In this document: positions 60,761-64,000 of the stretch, one piece after another
Position numbering within the stretch: the first letter of the stretch is position 1
Layout of the letters: every line of letters starts with the position of its first letter
DNA from: Coptis chinensis
Lineage: Eukaryota; Streptophyta; Magnoliopsida; Ranunculales; Ranunculaceae
NCBI GenBank assembly: GCA_015680905.1
Contig: CM027384.1
Coordinates: 77,967,501 to 78,031,500, forward strand
Length of the DNA stretch: 64,000 bases
Direction: 5' to 3'
The notes under the pieces: model-generated
Databases searched by the model: none
What the model saw: the letters and a program-made list of their open reading frames with translations, nothing else
What the model was told of the DNA's origin: nothing
Made by a program: the position numbers and the translations under genes

Positions 60761-63700
60761 TTACACACCATTTGTATAAACGTACCTTGTAGAAACTTTA
60801 CTCTCTAAAAGCTTCTTCAAGAACTTCCTAAATCTCGCCTCTGTACATGCCATGAAAGGCATGATCTCCAAATAGGAAGAGAGAACTAGAACTTCATAAG
60901 GACACAAATCTTTCAGAATTATGGGGTCGCGATCATAATCCTGCTTATTTAAATTATATCAGTAGTATGAAAGGAAAAATACAGCTGCGAGTCAAATTTG
61001 ATACTTGAGGAAAGACATAAATGAAAGAAAGGGTATGGAAACTCTTTCTCAAAATGAAAAATAAAGTAGGTCAACAAAGACTTCTTATTTTCATAAAGCT
61101 ACTTAGGTGTTCCAGGGTCTACTCACCTTCTCTGTCACCACAACAACAGGCTTGAGACCAAACTCATCATGAAGCTTTCCTAGTCTTTCTGTGATAATCT
61201 CAACGTCCTACAAAGATCACAAAGAAACTGAAGCTTGAGATAATATTAGATTCATGTAATGAGAAGGCCTACAGCTCCTTTGATGCATCATCAGTGTGTA
61301 ATATGAAAGTTTCCACAAAAACTAATCGGAAATCATTGGTCATAAAACCATGAAAGTGTGTCCCTGCCACAGATACAGACATCAAATACAAAAGACAGAA
61401 TGACTCACCTTGGCTTGAAAAAAATGATGGTCACTGAAGTCCAATCGATCAACATACAATGGTCCTAACTGCAGCAAGTAACTTTAAGGTCAGCATCTCT
61501 CTGATATTGCTAAGTATGAAAGAACAAAAGAATATCCTCAACGAAAAAGAAAGGGGAGAATTTCCGAGGAAGAGAAGAAGTACCTCTCCCTCCCCACCTA
61601 CACTCCCCCAAGCACAGAGTCCCCTGGACTCTGGGGCTTACTGTGCGAGTGTGTGGTGCATAAACAAAGACAGAAAACCTAGTCCCCCAAGAATCTCACA
61701 CTCCTCCAAGGAAACAGTGGCAGGTGATATTGTGGCAGTCACAATCATAGAAGTACTGCCAAGCTACACTTTTTAAGGTCATTCCAAATGATTGTGCCAT
61801 TATTGTTTATGAATCAAGGAAAATAGGCACCAAAACCATTATTTTGTTGATGAACCAAAGCTTAGTAAAGTAAGTGATCTGTACAGTGAGTATTTTGCAG
61901 CCCAAATTTAACAAAATGACTGCTATATCTAGGATATTCCCATATATCAATCTAAGGTAACTCCTAAAAAGCAAATACAGTACTGGCCATTGCATCTCAA
62001 CCACATCACTGATTCAAAACTCATCGAATTAAAAACTATCAGACAAGATATTGACTAATTATATATAAGCGCCATGATATATTTATATATATATTTTTTT
62101 TAAAAATGGTGAAAGAAGAAGAGACACCTTTTCAATCCGCCGAATAAATGCATCTGCGGAACCAATGGCAGAAACACATAATGCAATCTTATTATGTACC
62201 ACATTTAAAGGCAATTTGGAATAACAGTTGTCGACTACAAAGAAGCATGAAGGAGACAAGGTAGTGAAGAAAATGGGAAGTCCTTCATTCACTTCATGTA
62301 TCATAAACTCAATAAGCTTCAGCTCCTTATCCGATATCTACATGAAATAAAGCAAAAAAACTAAGAACAAAAGAAAACATAGAACCAAAGGAAAGAATAC
62401 AGCAGCGTTCAATTTAGACAAATTTTTGCTATTTCAACACCTTTAAAAAATGCAAAATGCACAAAAGAGAAAAACAAAAATAAAAATAATTTAGGATCGG
62501 AGCTCATGTTACATAAACATATTTCATTGTGGTATTCAGCAGATATTAATGCTGCATTATTCTTCTTACCAAAAATCTAAACCAAAAGTCCACCACAATT
62601 TACCAAGAAAGAATGTAAGCCTATACAACTGACCATGTGATTGAAATGTCAAACTTTATTTACAAGCACAGAATCACCAAAAGTTGAATTATTTAATCTT
62701 AGCAGGAATATGGAGTTACTGTACAAAGATGAGAGCACACAAAGAAACAAGCTTCAAGGATCCAATTATACATACCATATCTGCGTGATGGATTACTGCA
62801 ACATCTGCTCGATCAAGTGCAGCCAACGGTTCTCGTAGAGGTCCAAGTGGAAGCAATTGATTGTTCCCCCATGGCTTCATCCCATTTACCATCACAATTT
62901 CCACGTCACGATACAAACTCCAGTGCTGTCTTGTTCATAACCACAAAGTAGTACAAGAAGTCAATAACCCCTAGATGAACAAGAATACCATGTATCCTGA
63001 TTCAAGTATTCAATAGCTAAAGAAAAGAGCAGATAACCTGCATTCCATCATCAAGAATTATAGCACCAATATTTTCTGAATACGAACTACTTTCCAGTTC
63101 CTGGTTTGTGCAAAGCTTCTCGATCCATTTACAATTACGTGGATCCAGATAACCATATTGTTCAAAAAAGCAAGCAGCAGTAGCAGATCGATTAGCACCC
63201 ACACCAATCTTTGCAGATGTTGCGGAAAGACGCCTTTGAAGCATTTTAGCTTCATCCCCACCGGCATAACCCTGCAAGAGAAAGAAACCTTCAGCACCAG
63301 CCCATCCACATTCTTCCCAGGCAAATAAGCTTATCCAAAAACCAGAATAGTAATTATGGAAACTGATTGATATTAACTAAAAAGCCAGCACTTTGGGAAA
63401 TTTTCATATAAGTTAATGTGAAAAACAGACTTTCAGTCCTTAACTCCAAATAGGCATAGACCTGCTCTTGGAAGTACCTAACTCTTTTGAGGGTATCCAA
63501 ATTCCATGGGAGCCATTTTTGGCTCTAAGGGAACACGGTCTGAAGGCAGATTGACCATGGAGTAATTATACTCCCCTAGGCGCCACTAGCAAGTTTTGAT
63601 CTCACAAACACCTACATGTAGTAGGGCTGCACAAACACTGAGACACAGGTTCATATTCTAAAGCCTTCTAATCCCACAAATCAAGAAAGGGAACAAAAAT

Positions 63701-64000
63701 TTATCCCTCTAGCCCAAAAAATCAAACACATACTCAAATTCAAACCAACAAAAGCTTCAATCTAACTTGTCACAAACTTCCCCAACACATTAATAGGCAA
63801 ACAAACATATCTAAACACATAGTAATTATCTAAAAACATTAAATTGAACAACCCCAGTGCATTACATTCAAGAAAAAACTCACTCTAGTAAGAATGAGAG
63901 GAGAAACTCCAGCTTGATGAAACAAAAGAGCCAAAAACTCAACCATAGGTGTCTTTCCATTTCCACCCCAAGTCAAATTACCAACACTTATAACTGGAAC
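60761..64000 (-). CDS. LPXK: Tetraacyldisaccharide 4'-kinase (LpxK), 3' part
   Basis: LpxK phosphorylates the 4' position of the lipid A disaccharide. In plants this pathway is mitochondrial. Seven minus-strand exons with GT-AG borders are open and in phase: 63884 to beyond 64000, 63038-63271, 62776-62925, 62128-62337, 61409-61468, 61127-61207 and 60761-60940 (stop TAA at 60761-60763). Motifs in order are [19 protein letters not shown] (the P-loop GGNGKTP), [95 protein letters not shown]. The N-terminus and any targeting peptide lie beyond the window. No lesions were seen. Confidence 0.93.

Overview
The window is eukaryotic and reads as a dicot plant nuclear chromosome. Genes have GT-AG introns, papain-type proteases resemble plant senescence proteases, and most of the space is plant transposable elements: Copia and Gypsy LTR elements, hAT, Mutator and PIF/Harbinger DNA elements, a poly(A) retroposon and tRNA-derived SINEs. 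No rRNA gene, intact tRNA gene or CRISPR array was seen. The species was not identified.

Left part (1-18.7 kb): one minus-strand rhamnogalacturonate lyase gene (15 exons, about 274-18665) has been broken up by insertions whose target-site duplications can be read directly. They are a 4.2-kb PIF/Harbinger-like element (432-4647, TAA duplication) in the last exon, a full-length Copia element (6124-12189, TCTAC duplication) in exon 13, a poly(A) retroposon (13458-14415) in exon 8, and a Mutator-like element carrying an F-box/kelch fragment (15799-17375, 9-bp duplication) in intron 3. A hAT-like MITE sits inside a SINE in intron 13. Exon reading frames are otherwise mostly open, so the gene probably died recently.

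Middle part (19-43.5 kb): three SAG39-type cysteine proteases lie in tandem on the plus strand. Two look intact (21130-22472 and 40847-42004) and one is a pseudogene (25305-26555). Between the second and third lies a nest: an old Copia-A-type LTR (29843-39705, TTTGG duplication) was entered by a Copia-B element (29976-38527), which was itself entered by a 3.1-kb LTR-like insertion (33230-36299) holding fragments of methionyl-tRNA synthetase and pyruvate kinase genes. PPR and YVH1-like phosphatase remnants flank this part.

Right part (43.9-64 kb): a degraded Gypsy-type region is followed by a COG4 pseudogene whose long intron grew by tandem duplication that copied an exon. Next come a PTF2-like fragment, a probably functional 4'-phosphopantetheinyl transferase (58850-59704, plus) and, converging on it, the intact 3' part of an LpxK gene (60761 to beyond 64000, minus). 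The likely working genes are therefore two cysteine proteases, the phosphopantetheinyl transferase and LpxK. They belong to unrelated pathways and nothing suggests that they act together.
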